DNA of 64,000 nucleotides from Bradyrhizobium macuxiense (GTDB lineage Bacteria > Pseudomonadota > Alphaproteobacteria > Rhizobiales > Xanthobacteraceae): assembly GCF_007993935.1 (NCBI RefSeq), contig NZ_VITY01000016.1, forward strand, positions 124,001-188,000, read 5' to 3'. The notes below the pieces were generated by a model. That model was given only the letters and a program-made list of their open reading frames with translations, was not told the DNA's origin and made no database searches. Each line of letters starts with the position of its first letter. Position 1 is the stretch's first letter. Of the stretch, positions 24,355-32,722 are shown in pieces. The position numbers and the translations under genes were made by a program.

Positions 24355-25092
24355 TCAGAACTTATACGTGACGCCGCCACTGACCAGCCATGGGTCGATA
24401 TTAGCGCGCCCGGTGACGGGGATCGCGCCGTTTACGGTCGCCGAATAATCCGGCCGCAGCCACAACTTCTTCACGTCAAAGTTGAGACCCCAGTGGCGAT
24501 CGAGCATGTAGTCGAAGCCGAATTGGATCGCGGGGCTAACTGTGTTGTTGACGTGTAAATCTGTCACCATCAGGCCCGCAAACGGCGCCTTGGCCGCGGA
24601 TTGGTGGAGGAACGCGGTGTAGTTGATGCCGGCGCCGATATACGGCTTGAACGGGCCGAATTGAGTGAAGTGATATTGCAGGGTCAGCGTCGGCGGCAAC
24701 AGCGACGTTTTGCCGATATCAAGTCCGCTCAGCATCCCAGTTCCGCTGATCTGATGTCTGGTCACGGCGAGAATGAGTTCAGCGGAGACGTTGGGGGTGA
24801 AGAAATAGGTGATGTCGAGCTCCGGTACGACTCGATCGCTGATCGAGAGCCCGGAATTCGGTGACGACAGGGGCGGCACGGCGCCGACATTGACCGAGCT
24901 GCCTTCGGAATCCGGCAGCACGCCGAGCACGCGCAGGCGGATCATGAGGGGATTGAAGGGTTCGACCAATGGAGGTCTAGCGTAGACCCGCGCCGGTGCG
25001 AGATCCACAGCGTGTAGCGACATGGCGCCTCCGTCGACCGCTGCCGCAAGCAGGAGCAGGGACGCCTTCGTCAGAATTGTTTTCGCTTTCAT
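24355..25092 (-). CDS. OmpW-family outer membrane protein
   Basis: A 245-residue precursor with a signal sequence (MKAKTILTKASLLLLAAA) and an eight-strand barrel pattern ending in V-S-G-G-V-T-Y-K-F. P-Y-I-G-A-G-I-N-Y and F-G-F-D-Y-M-L are typical OmpW strands. The ATG at 25092 has GGAG eight bases upstream; in-frame starts at 25104 and 25128 are poorer. A FixK2/FNR-type box about 75 bases upstream suggests microaerobic induction, which fits OmpW proteins that respond to low oxygen elsewhere. Confidence 0.9.
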   Translation of the reverse strand: MKAKTILTKASLLLLAAAVDGGAMSLHAVDLAPARVYARPPLVEPFNPLMIRLRVLGVLPDSEGSSVNVGAVPPLSSPNSGLSISDRVVPELDITYFFTPNVSAELILAVTRHQISGTGMLSGLDIGKTSLLPPTLTLQYHFTQFGPFKPYIGAGINYTAFLHQSAAKAPFAGLMVTDLHVNNTVSPAIQFGFDYMLDRHWGLNFDVKKLWLRPDYSATVNGAIPVTGRANIDPWLVSGGVTYKF

Positions 25093-25165
25093 CAAAGTCT
25101 CCATTCCTAAGTCCGCGTGGATAGTCACGCGAGCCCTCTGTCACATGATCGGGATGGCGAGGGAT

Positions 25166-25179
25166 TTGATGCGGATCAA
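25166..25179 (-). promoter_or_regulatory. FixK2/FNR-type box upstream of ompW
   Basis: TTGATGCGGATCAA matches the TTGA-N6-TCAA consensus of FixK2 and FNR. Its centre would place an activated transcription start near 25131, about 40 bases before the OmpW start codon. Confidence 0.75.
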
Positions 25180-25481
25180 ATCGACCGGCTCACGGACGCA
25201 ATTAAGTCGCTTAGTCGCTAAGTCGCGTCGGTAATGCGCGGTTGAAGTTTCTCAAGCTTGCATTGCGCCTGTCATGTCCTGCCGCATGCGCGGAAGGTTC
25301 GCTTTGCGCGACGCACAGATCTGCCCCGAGCGGTCTCTCTCCCGACCTGCAGCGCTTGATAGAGCCACCTCTCATCTTCCAATCTTCTCAGCGAGCGTTG
25401 CGCGTCGCGCGCGTCCGCAAAGAACGAGGAGAGGGAGCGTCGGTCTTGTCTATCGGCATGGCCGGAGTTTGTGCAATCGTC

Positions 25482-25895
25482 TCACTTGGACGGACAGTCC
25501 ATGAGCGTTCCCTCGCGCGAGCATCCTTCGAGATCATCCGGCGCGGTCCGCCCAAGCAGCGACAGCACGGGCTCACGATCAAATCCCGCGCATCTTTCGC
25601 CGTCGGCGTCGATCAGAGGGCGTCGGATCAAAAGTGGATCGCCGAGCATCAGCGCAAGTGCGCTCGCCGCATCGATCGTGTCGGGATTGACGTCGCCTGA
25701 CTTGATGCGCGGCGCGGCACGGTTGAACCAGGATGCGACCGGCGTATGTCCGAAGAACGAGCGCAGTTCCTCCGTGCGCCACGGCTCTTTCAAGATGTCC
25801 TTGGCAATCACGCGGTGGCCTGCGGCCGTCAGCGAGCGGATTTGTCGGGCGTTGGTGACGCAGCCGCCCTTTTGATAGAAGATGATCGTTGCCAC
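25482..25895 (-). CDS. nifO: NifO-like nitrogenase-associated protein (ArsC/Spx fold)
   Basis: A 137-residue ArsC-family protein: I-I-F-Y-Q-K-G-G-C-V-T-N-A near the start carries the single family cysteine, followed by D-I-L-K-E-P-W and L-R-S-F-F-G. Nif-linked members are annotated as nitrogenase-associated proteins or NifO. Starts with GTG at 25895 behind AGGTGAG, seven bases after the pseudo-receiver gene, so the two are an operon. The C-terminal Cys-containing tail is longer than in ArsC. Confidence 0.85.
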   Translation of the reverse strand: MATIIFYQKGGCVTNARQIRSLTAAGHRVIAKDILKEPWRTEELRSFFGHTPVASWFNRAAPRIKSGDVNPDTIDAASALALMLGDPLLIRRPLIDADGERCAGFDREPVLSLLGRTAPDDLEGCSREGTLMDCPSK

Positions 25896-25902
25896 GGCTC
25901 AC

Positions 25903-26337
25903 CTATTCGAGCGCGCCAGGCTGAGCGATCGGCGCGACGCCACCGCATTCGAGAACGGCATCGACCTTGTTGCGGACTGCTGTCAAGGTCGATGGCTTGC
26001 CGCGCACGTCAGGCGCGCCGTCCGTGATGCCGCCGACCGTGGTGGCCTCGTCTGATGCGTCGCAGACGATCGGGATTCGAACGCCAGGACATTGGGCCGC
26101 CATTTCGCCGATCGGCGCCGGCTCCTTTTGCTCCAAAAGACAGCCGCCGAGCAGCACCACATTCGGTTCCGGCCAATCGACGCCCCTGGCAGGAGCGTTT
26201 TCCGGCGTTGTAAGCTGGTGCGTCTCGATTCCATCATGCGACATGAATCGCAGGGCCGCGCGGGCGATCTCGTCATCATCGATCACGAACACCGGTCGCT
26301 GGTCCATCCATGTTGATGTTTCGCTCCCGACCTGCAT
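25903..26337 (-). CDS. Response-regulator receiver-like protein without phospho-acceptor Asp
   Basis: A 144-residue protein that starts like a receiver domain (V-F-V-I-D-D-D-E-I-A-R) and continues with the usual alternating helices and strands. Where receivers have the phosphorylated aspartate (V-V-L-L-D), this one has V-V-L-L-G-G. It is therefore a pseudo-receiver. The ATG at 26337 follows GGAGGA. It diverges from nifH; its own sigma-54-like element and a shared NifA site suggest co-expression with nitrogenase. Its role is unknown. Confidence 0.7.
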   Translation of the reverse strand: MQVGSETSTWMDQRPVFVIDDDEIARAALRFMSHDGIETHQLTTPENAPARGVDWPEPNVVLLGGCLLEQKEPAPIGEMAAQCPGVRIPIVCDASDEATTVGGITDGAPDVRGKPSTLTAVRNKVDAVLECGGVAPIAQPGALE

Positions 26338-26379
26338 TGTCGCGTTCCTCCGCCAACGATCCACCGCAAAGACCGATTG

Positions 26380-26394
26380 GCAATTCCCGTTCCA
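26380..26394 (-). promoter_or_regulatory. Candidate sigma-54 promoter for the pseudo-receiver/nifO unit
   Basis: On the minus strand TGGAAC-GGGAA-TTGC, with GG and GC ten bases apart. It is 65 bases from the NifA site at 26459-26474, on the opposite side from nifH. Confidence 0.55.
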
Positions 26395-26458
26395 CGCTTG
26401 AATGCATCGAAAGTGCCCGCGGCAAGCCGGCCTTGACCCGTTTGATGCTTGCGATGCT

Positions 26459-26474
26459 TGTTCGGTTTCCGACA
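26459..26474 (+). promoter_or_regulatory. NifA upstream activating sequence for nifH
   Basis: TGTTCGGTTTCCGACA, an exact TGT-N10-ACA element, 121 bases upstream of the nifH -24 element. It probably serves the divergent nifO unit too. Confidence 0.85.
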
Positions 26475-26594
26475 GGCGCACGAGTCCTGTCAGGTAAAAA
26501 GCAGCAGGGACCTTCCGCCGGATAAGCCGGGATCTTCCGCCGGGTCGTGAGTTTGCAGAACGTATTCAGGCGCTTAACGAGCACGGATAGGCGT

Positions 26595-26609
26595 TGGCAC
26601 GGCCGTTGC
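26595..26609 (+). promoter_or_regulatory. Sigma-54 promoter of nifH
   Basis: TGGCAC-GGCCG-TTGC, a perfect -24/-12 element. The leader to the nifH start would be about 150 bases. Confidence 0.92.
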
Positions 26610-26772
26610 TATAGGGATGACGCAACACTGAGTGAGGGCTGAGTGCACGCAGACGCACAAGACGAGCGATGCGCTCCTTCCCTTGAACCCGTGGCCCCCG
26701 TTTCTGAGAAAGAAACAAGCTCGCGCACAGAGCAGCGCGCAATGTTTGGCAAATCGGTTGATGGAGAGCAAC

Positions 26773-27657
26773 ATGTCTTCACTGAGGCAAATCGCATTCT
26801 ACGGCAAGGGCGGCATCGGAAAATCGACCACCTCGCAGAACACGCTGGCAGCGCTCGCGGAGATGGGTCAAAAGATCCTGATTGTGGGCTGTGATCCAAA
26901 GGCGGACTCGACCCGCCTGATCCTGCATGCCAAGGCGCAGGACACGATCTTGAGTCTGGCAGCGAACGCCGGCAGTGTCGAGGACCTCGAACTCGAGGAC
27001 GTGATGAAGATCGGCTACAAGGACATCCGCTGCGTGGAGTCGGGCGGGCCCGAGCCGGGTGTCGGCTGTGCGGGGCGCGGCGTCATCACCTCGATCAATT
27101 TCCTGGAGGAGAACGGCGCTTACGAAGGCATTGACTATGTCTCTTACGACGTGCTCGGCGACGTTGTCTGCGGCGGCTTTGCAATGCCAATCCGCGAGAA
27201 CAAGGCGCAGGAGATCTATATCGTGATGTCCGGTGAGATGATGGCGATGTACGCCGCCAACAACATCTCCAAGGGCATTCTGAAATATGCCAACTCCGGC
27301 GGTGTGCGGCTGGGCGGCCTGGTCTGCAATGAGCGGCAGACCGATAAGGAGCTGGAACTGGCGGACGCGCTGGCCAAGAAGCTTGGAACCACGCTGATCT
27401 ATTTCGTGCCGCGCGACAACATCGTCCAGCATGCGGAATTGCGCCGGATGACGGTGCTGGAGTATGCGCCGGACTCTCAGCAGGCCGATCACTATCGCAA
27501 TCTCGCGACCAAGGTCCACAACAATGGCGGCAAAGGCGTCATCCCGACGCCCATCTCCATGGACGAGCTCGAGGACATGCTGATGGAGCACGGCATCATG
27601 AAGGCGGTTGACGAGTCCATAGTCGGCAAGAGCGCCGCCGAACTCGCTGCCTCGTAA
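26773..27657 (+). CDS. nifH: Nitrogenase iron protein NifH
   Basis: A 294-residue dinitrogenase reductase. The P-loop G-K-G-G-I-G-K-S is at 11-18, the [4Fe-4S] ligands are C99 (G-V-G-C-A-G-R-G) and C133 (D-V-V-C-G-G-F), and R102 is the residue ADP-ribosylated in organisms with DraT. The ATG at 26773 follows GGAGAG. It transfers electrons to NifDK (not in this window) and takes part in cofactor maturation. nifQ follows 142 bases downstream and may be read from the same promoter. Confidence 0.99.
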   Translation: MSSLRQIAFYGKGGIGKSTTSQNTLAALAEMGQKILIVGCDPKADSTRLILHAKAQDTILSLAANAGSVEDLELEDVMKIGYKDIRCVESGGPEPGVGCAGRGVITSINFLEENGAYEGIDYVSYDVLGDVVCGGFAMPIRENKAQEIYIVMSGEMMAMYAANNISKGILKYANSGGVRLGGLVCNERQTDKELELADALAKKLGTTLIYFVPRDNIVQHAELRRMTVLEYAPDSQQADHYRNLATKVHNNGGKGVIPTPISMDELEDMLMEHGIMKAVDESIVGKSAAELAAS

Positions 27658-27799
27658 AGGTGGCGACTCGTGGCCTCGTAAGGGCGCGCGAGCGGGTGCC
27701 GGTCTCCCCAATTTCCCCCATCCCCGGGAGACCGGCATTCCGGCGAGAGCGCGGTGGGATACGCCGGCACATACTTGGACCCGCGGTGGAAAGGCCGGC

Positions 27800-28510
27800 A
27801 TGTTTGAAGCGAAGTTGCCTCCGCTGTTGATTGGTGGTGCGATCGGCGCGAGCGAAGACGTGCATAAGGGAATTGCAACCTACCGCCTGCTGACTGGGGT
27901 TCCCCCCGCAGACGCCGAGATAGCTGCCGACAGTGATTTCGATCGCCACGTGCTGGCGTCTATTCTGGCGGCTGCCTCGATGGACGGTGGCCCACTTCCC
28001 GAGAAGGCCGGCCTGGCTGGCCATGAACTGGCGGCGTTGCTGGAACAGTACTTCCCGTCGATTGAGATCAAAACCGAACAGTCGTGTTCTGAGTCCAATG
28101 TGACCGACGAGGTCGCAATGGTGCGTGATCTCTTGCTCGCGCGACGGTCGACGGAAGGGGATATTGGCCGCTGGCTGGCTGCGATGATCGCGCGACGCGC
28201 CATCGAGCCGGATCACTTATGGGAAGACCTCGGATTGCGCAACCGAGGCGAACTCTCTCGGCTTCTAAGTCGCCATTTTGCGCCGCTCGCGGCGTGCAAT
28301 ATCAACAATATGCGATGGAAGCGGTTCTTCTATCGCACGCTATGCGAGGACGAGGGCCTCGTGATGTGTACGACGCCGGTGTGCACGCAATGCAACGACT
28401 TCAACGTCTGTTTTGGCGATGAAAGCGGTGAGAGCCGGATGGCCGAGCGCCGGCGCGACGTTCTGTTGCAGGCGGCGAGCCCGATCGTCGCCGGTGACTG
28501 GCCCATCTGA
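27800..28510 (+). CDS. nifQ: NifQ, molybdenum donor for FeMo cofactor
   Basis: A 236-residue protein with the NifQ cysteine motif at the C-terminus, C-T-T-P-V-C-T-Q-C-N-D-F-N-V-C (Cx4CxxCx5C), which carries an Fe-S/Mo cluster, and N-M-R-W-K-R-F-F-Y-R before it. NifQ provides Mo to NifEN/NifH during cofactor assembly. The ATG at 27800 has AAAGG upstream. No separate promoter was seen, so it probably depends on the nifH promoter. Confidence 0.95.
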   Translation: MFEAKLPPLLIGGAIGASEDVHKGIATYRLLTGVPPADAEIAADSDFDRHVLASILAAASMDGGPLPEKAGLAGHELAALLEQYFPSIEIKTEQSCSESNVTDEVAMVRDLLLARRSTEGDIGRWLAAMIARRAIEPDHLWEDLGLRNRGELSRLLSRHFAPLAACNINNMRWKRFFYRTLCEDEGLVMCTTPVCTQCNDFNVCFGDESGESRMAERRRDVLLQAASPIVAGDWPI

Positions 28511-28654
28511 GGCGGGCGCGGGATCATCTGTTGGCCGGCTTTCCAGTCGATGACTGCCCAGGCTTCGCGACCAGGAGCCGACCCGTGTGGCAAGCCCGGG
28601 TCGACCCCCGCTCAGGGAGGCGCAAGTCAACTTGACGAGCTTGTTCTGCTACGA

Positions 28655-28670
28655 TGTCGCGTTTGCGACA
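28655..28670 (+). promoter_or_regulatory. NifA upstream activating sequence for nifV
   Basis: TGTCGCGTTTGCGACA, an exact TGT-N10-ACA element with near-palindromic centre, 56 bases before the -24 element of nifV. Confidence 0.8.
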
Positions 28671-28725
28671 ATCCAATCCCGACAAAAACCACATATCGGT
28701 CAATCGGTTGATGTGGTCGCCGGCG

Positions 28726-28740
28726 TGGCATGCCGGTTGC
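28726..28740 (+). promoter_or_regulatory. Sigma-54 promoter of nifV
   Basis: TGGCAT-GCCGG-TTGC matches the -24/-12 consensus with one change in the first hexamer. It lies about 40 bases before the nifV GTG start. Confidence 0.8.
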
Positions 28741-28780
28741 TGAAGCACATTCCGTGGTCAGACATAGCAAGGAGTTCCTC

Positions 28781-29971
28781 GTGATCGTTGCCGCAACTGT
28801 TGCCAAACCGTCGTGGTCCGAGATGGCGCCGGCCAAGCCGATCGTGCTCAACGACACGACATTGCGCGATGGCGAGCAGGCGCCTGGCGTTGCGTTTACC
28901 GCCGAAGAAAAGCTGGCGATCGCGCGGGCGCTGGCGCGGGCCGGGGTCACCGAAGTCGAGGCCGGAACGCCCGCCATGGGCAGTGAGGAGATCTCGGCCA
29001 TCCGCGCCATCGTCGAAGCCGGTCTCCCGCTCACCACCATTGGCTGGTGCCGGATGCGAGAGGCCGATGTCGATGCGGCGATCGAGGCGAAGGTATCCAT
29101 GGTCAATATGTCGATCCCGGCCTCCGACGTGCAGATCGCGGCCAAGATTGGCGGAAATCGCGAATTGGCGCTGGAGCAGATGAAGCGAGTGGTTGGCTAC
29201 GCCTGTGAGCGAGGGCTCAAGGTCGCTGTCGGCGGCGAGGACTCCTCCCGTGCCGATGTCGAGTTTCTCATCAGACTGGTCGCAACTGCAAAGGCGGCAG
29301 GTGCGCGGCGCTTTCGCATTGCCGATACGCTCAGCGTGCTTGATCCAGATTCAGCTTACGCGCTGGTCGGACATTTGCGTGCGGCCACTGATCTCGAGCT
29401 CGAGTTTCACGGTCACGACGATCTCGGGCTTGCGACCGCCAACACGCTCGCTGCCATCAAAGCCGGTGCGAGCCATGCCTCGGTGACGGTCATTGGGCTC
29501 GGCGAGCGTGCGGGCAACGCGCCGCTGGAGGAGGTCGCAGTCGCGCTCAAACAGCTCTACGGACGACAGACCAGCATCATACTTCCGGAGCTCGAGAACG
29601 TCGCTGCGGTGGTCGCGGCCGCGGCAGCACGTGCGATTCCTCTGAACAAGGCGATCGTAGGTGAGCATGTATTCACCCACGAATCCGGCATTCATGTCGA
29701 CGGTCTGTTGAAGGATCAACACACCTATCAGTGGCTTGACCCCCATTTGCTAGGTCGCTCCAACCGTTTTGTGATCGGCAAACATTCTGGACTTTCGGCG
29801 ATCACAACGCTGCTCGACGAATTGCAGCTTGCCGCCAGCGCCGATGAGGCAAGACAGATTCTGTCGCGGGTACGGAAATATGCCGTTGAGAACAAGCTGC
29901 CGGTCGAGCGCGAGACATTGGTTGCGATTTGGCGCGACGTCTGTGAACGCTCATTGAGCCATCGCGCGTGA
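28781..29971 (+). CDS. nifV: Homocitrate synthase NifV
   Basis: A 396-residue enzyme that condenses acetyl-CoA with 2-oxoglutarate to homocitrate, the organic ligand of FeMo cofactor. DRE-TIM signatures: D-T-T-L-R-D-G-E-Q-A-P-G near the N-terminus and the metal-site H-G-H-D-D-L-G-L-A; H-E-S-G-I-H-V-D-G-L in the C-terminal region. The GTG at 28781 follows AAGGAG by six bases; a longer in-frame start at 28730 lies inside the promoter. Many rhizobia lack nifV and take homocitrate from the host, so its presence with its own NifA promoter suggests capacity to fix nitrogen without that supply. Confidence 0.93.
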   Translation: MIVAATVAKPSWSEMAPAKPIVLNDTTLRDGEQAPGVAFTAEEKLAIARALARAGVTEVEAGTPAMGSEEISAIRAIVEAGLPLTTIGWCRMREADVDAAIEAKVSMVNMSIPASDVQIAAKIGGNRELALEQMKRVVGYACERGLKVAVGGEDSSRADVEFLIRLVATAKAAGARRFRIADTLSVLDPDSAYALVGHLRAATDLELEFHGHDDLGLATANTLAAIKAGASHASVTVIGLGERAGNAPLEEVAVALKQLYGRQTSIILPELENVAAVVAAAAARAIPLNKAIVGEHVFTHESGIHVDGLLKDQHTYQWLDPHLLGRSNRFVIGKHSGLSAITTLLDELQLAASADEARQILSRVRKYAVENKLPVERETLVAIWRDVCERSLSHRA

Positions 29972-30193
29972 GGCCACGTCCAGCATTGTCCCCGCCGGCC
30001 ATTGCAGGCGTCCAGGTGGCCGACCTCGCGCGGCGCCTCGAGGAGGCGATGCAGTGCTACTCGACCGCCTCGCGTTTCTGAAGCCTTGGGTGGGCGATAC
30101 GTTGGGGCACTGCAAGGCAAGGTACGGCAGGATTGTGCGGCTGCGCCGGATCCCGGCCGCACGCCGGCGGCTTAACAGAAGGAAGAGTTTTCG

Positions 30194-30550
30194 ATGAGCG
30201 ACACACGGGCGACAGCCGGCATCATGGAGCGGCTCAACGCGGCCGCTTCAGCAGAGGAGTTTTTTGCGCTCCTTGACGTCGGTTACGACCCCAAAATCCT
30301 CAACGTCGCACGCCTGCATATCCTGGGGCGCATGGGGCAATATCTCGCCAAAGAACAATTCGCCGGCGTCTCGGAACCAGAGGTCATGGCCCGGTGCAAG
30401 GCAATGCTGGAGCAGGCCTATGCCGATTTCGTGGTGTCGTCACCAATCGACCAGCGAGTGTTCAAGGTTTTGAAGGATGCGGTCGCAGAGCCCAAGAACG
30501 CAGAGCCAAAGAAGTCCGCCGCCTTCGTGCCATTGAGTGTCCTGAAGTAG
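30194..30550 (+). CDS. nifW: Nitrogenase stabilising protein NifW
   Basis: A 118-residue NifW: the family pattern A-E-E-F-F-A-L-L-D-V-G-Y-D-P-K, then N-V-A-R-L-H-I-L-G-R-M-G. It helps mature or protect the MoFe protein. The start at 30194 follows AGAAGGAAG. It lies 222 bases after nifV in the same direction; the gap holds only a 37-codon frame after the nifV stop that I do not trust. It is probably co-transcribed with nifV. Confidence 0.93.
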   Translation: MSDTRATAGIMERLNAAASAEEFFALLDVGYDPKILNVARLHILGRMGQYLAKEQFAGVSEPEVMARCKAMLEQAYADFVVSSPIDQRVFKVLKDAVAEPKNAEPKKSAAFVPLSVLK

Positions 30551-30776
30551 CCGCGCCGTCACCTCGGTGCGGATTGTTCCCGCGCCACGTTGCTGTTACG
30601 GCCCAGTTGTGCGGTCTTCGTCTTCATCAAGGTCAACTCTCTGCACCAATGCGCAAGGCGGCGTTGTTGGATTCGCGACCATGTCAGGAGTTGTCGTGCC
30701 GGTGATGTTGTAGGTTATCTTCACCAAATCATCTCAAACCATTGCTTTGACGTCTGATTTTCGATGGCGCCACGAT

Positions 30777-30791
30777 TGGTACGACACTTGC
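30777..30791 (+). promoter_or_regulatory. Sigma-54 promoter upstream of the fix genes
   Basis: TGGTAC-GACAC-TTGC with GG and GC ten bases apart. It would start transcription near 30803, covering the small membrane protein, the fixA remnant and fixBCX. No exact TGT-N10-ACA was seen in the preceding 200 bases. Confidence 0.65.
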
Positions 30792-30866
30792 TGTTCTGCT
30801 GCCAAGTCTGTCGTTGACGACGGCTCTGCCGACCTTTTGTTCCAGATGAGATTTGGAGGAAGATCA

Positions 30867-30974
30867 ATGACGTTGCCTTTGCTGCTCACTGCCAGTGCCG
30901 CGATCATCTCCTGGATCACGCTCGCGCTAGCTCCGTTCGCAATTGCCTTCGACGTAATCGAGGTCAGGGATTGA
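30867..30974 (+). CDS. 35-residue single-span membrane protein
   Basis: Starting MTLPLLLTASAAIISW and ending D-V-I-E-V-R-D, this is one hydrophobic helix with a short acidic tail. GGAGG lies nine bases before the ATG. It is the first ORF behind the sigma-54 element and ahead of the fix genes, so it is probably made during nitrogen fixation. It could anchor or modulate the FixABCX membrane complex, but this is only inference from position. Confidence 0.65.
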   Translation: MTLPLLLTASAAIISWITLALAPFAIAFDVIEVRD

Positions 30975-31031
30975 GCGGGAGGTGGCGATCCATCGGTAAC
31001 TCAAGCATCCACGCGACCGTCTGGAGAAGGC

Positions 31032-31522
31032 ATGCATACGGCCGTCTGCATCAAGCACGTCACTGATTTTGCGCTGATCTTCCAACACCCCATGACCGGC
31101 AGCATCATGTGTCAGGAGGACAGATCATCATGGTGGTGTGCGATTTCTTTGCACCGGAAGACGTGCACCAATTACACGACGGGTTCGGCGATAAGATTAC
31201 CGCGCTCACCACAGTCAGCGCGTAGCGTCAGGTCGAAGGCGGCGCGCGAGTGTTGCGCACAAATCGGCGCTGCCTGGTCAACGATGCTGGAAGCGATGAG
31301 CCGGACTGGTCGCGGCGGCACGGCCGACGCCGTGCGGCTGGCGCGGGCGCCGGCGGTGACATGGGGCGCGAAGGAGGCCGGAGCCAAGGACATCTTCAAA
31401 CATGACCTGTCGAAACGTGACCTGTGCGGCAACCGGCCATGGCCGAGCGCTCCGTTTTGCGCTGGGGCCGCACCGGGAAGGCGGAGCCGGTGGCGGCAGC
31501 CGAGAAACCGGTCCGGCGCTGA
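31032..31522 (+). pseudogene. fixA: Decayed fixA (electron transfer flavoprotein beta subunit)
   Basis: The frame starts M-H-T-A-V-C-I-K-H-V-T-D, close to the FixA N-terminus (M-H-I-V-V-C-I-K-Q-V-P-D), and continues to I-M-C-Q. Then the reading frame changes and a second stretch reads F-F-A-P-E-D-V-H-Q-L-H-D-G-F-G-D-K-I-T-A-L-T, matching the FixA segment around D-L-F-A-L-E-E-A-L, before a stop. Later sequence is hard to align. FixA pairs with FixB, so an intact copy must lie elsewhere for FixBCX to work. It sits at the place of fixA in an ancestral fixABCX operon. Confidence 0.85.
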
Positions 31523-31603
31523 TCAATCCATCTTCAAGGGGCAACCGAAGCTAGAGCGCGATCCTGTGGCGCAGGCGCGCTGGTTTTGAGGGAATTCAAA
31601 GGT

Positions 31604-32713
31604 ATGAGCAACGTCACCAAAGCTGCCACGCCGGCCGTGGGCGGCCGTGCCGCAGCCAGAAGAGAATTGCCGGAGCACTTTAAGGCCTATAAGCACGTCT
31701 GGGTCTTCGTCGAGCAGGAGCGCGGCCAGGTACATCCCGTTTCCTGGGAGCTCATGGGGGCGGGCCGCAGGCTTGCCGACAAGCTGAAGGTTGATCTCGC
31801 CGCAATCGTAATCGGTCCGGAGGGGGAGGCGACGCGCAATGCCGCGCTCGAATCGTTCTGCTATGGCGCCGATCTGAGCTATCTCGTGCCCGACAACATT
31901 CTGTCGGAGTATCGCAATGAATCCTATACCAAGGCGCTGACCGAACTTGTCAACGCCTACAAGCCAGAGATCTTGCTGCTCGGCGCCACCACGCTCGGCC
32001 GCGATCTGGCGGGATCTGTCGCGACGACGCTCCTGACAGGGCTGACCGCCGACTGCACCGAGCTCGACGTCGATGCTGATGGTTCGCTTGCGGCCACACG
32101 TCCGACCTTTGGCGGCTCGCTGCTCTGCACGATCTACACCTTGAATTATCGGCCGCAGATGGCAACCGTCCGCCCGCGCGTCATGCCGATGCCCGAACGT
32201 GTCGAGCGCGATGCGGCCCGCATCGTTATCCACCCGCTTGGTCTCGTTGAGGACGACATCGTCACCAAGGTGCTGTCGTTCATTCCGGACCGCGATTCCG
32301 AAACGTCCAATCTTGCCTACGCCGATGTCGTGGTCGCCGGCGGCTTGGGGCTGGGATCGCAGGACAACTTCCACCTGGTGCGCCAGCTCGCAACGGTCCT
32401 CGGCGCCGAGTATGGTTGCTCGCGCCCTCTGGTGCAAAAGGGCTGGGTCTCGACCGACCGGCAGATTGGCCAGACCGGCAAGACCATTCGGCCAAAGCTC
32501 TATATCGCTGCCGGCATATCCGGCGCGATCCAGCACCGGGTCGGCGTCGAAGGCGCCGATCTGATCGTCGCAATCAATACCGACAAGAATGCGCCGATAT
32601 TCGATTTCGCCCATATCGCCATCGTCAACGACGCCCTGCAGCTGTTGCCGGCGCTGACGGCCGCATTTCGAGCGCGGCTTTTGCCGCATTCGCGCGCCCG
32701 GATCGCGAGTTAG
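31604..32713 (+). CDS. fixB: FixB, electron transfer flavoprotein alpha subunit
   Basis: A 369-residue ETF-alpha-like protein. The C-terminal FAD domain is clear: V-V-V-A-G-G-L-G-L-G, then Q-I-G-Q-T-G-K-T-I-R-P-K-L-Y-I-A-A-G-I-S-G-A-I-Q-H in pieces around residues 285-320. With FixA, FixC and FixX it bifurcates electrons from NADH to ferredoxin for nitrogenase. The ATG at 31604 has GAGGG about 13 bases upstream. It follows the decayed fixA and precedes fixC by nine bases. Confidence 0.96.
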   Translation: MSNVTKAATPAVGGRAAARRELPEHFKAYKHVWVFVEQERGQVHPVSWELMGAGRRLADKLKVDLAAIVIGPEGEATRNAALESFCYGADLSYLVPDNILSEYRNESYTKALTELVNAYKPEILLLGATTLGRDLAGSVATTLLTGLTADCTELDVDADGSLAATRPTFGGSLLCTIYTLNYRPQMATVRPRVMPMPERVERDAARIVIHPLGLVEDDIVTKVLSFIPDRDSETSNLAYADVVVAGGLGLGSQDNFHLVRQLATVLGAEYGCSRPLVQKGWVSTDRQIGQTGKTIRPKLYIAAGISGAIQHRVGVEGADLIVAINTDKNAPIFDFAHIAIVNDALQLLPALTAAFRARLLPHSRARIAS

Positions 32714-32722
32714 GAGATTGTC

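Noticed and set aside
29972..30193. 37-codon frame between nifV and nifW
   Set aside because: It begins inside the nifV stop, but ends early and has no recognisable similarity; it may be a remnant, but the support is too weak to list.
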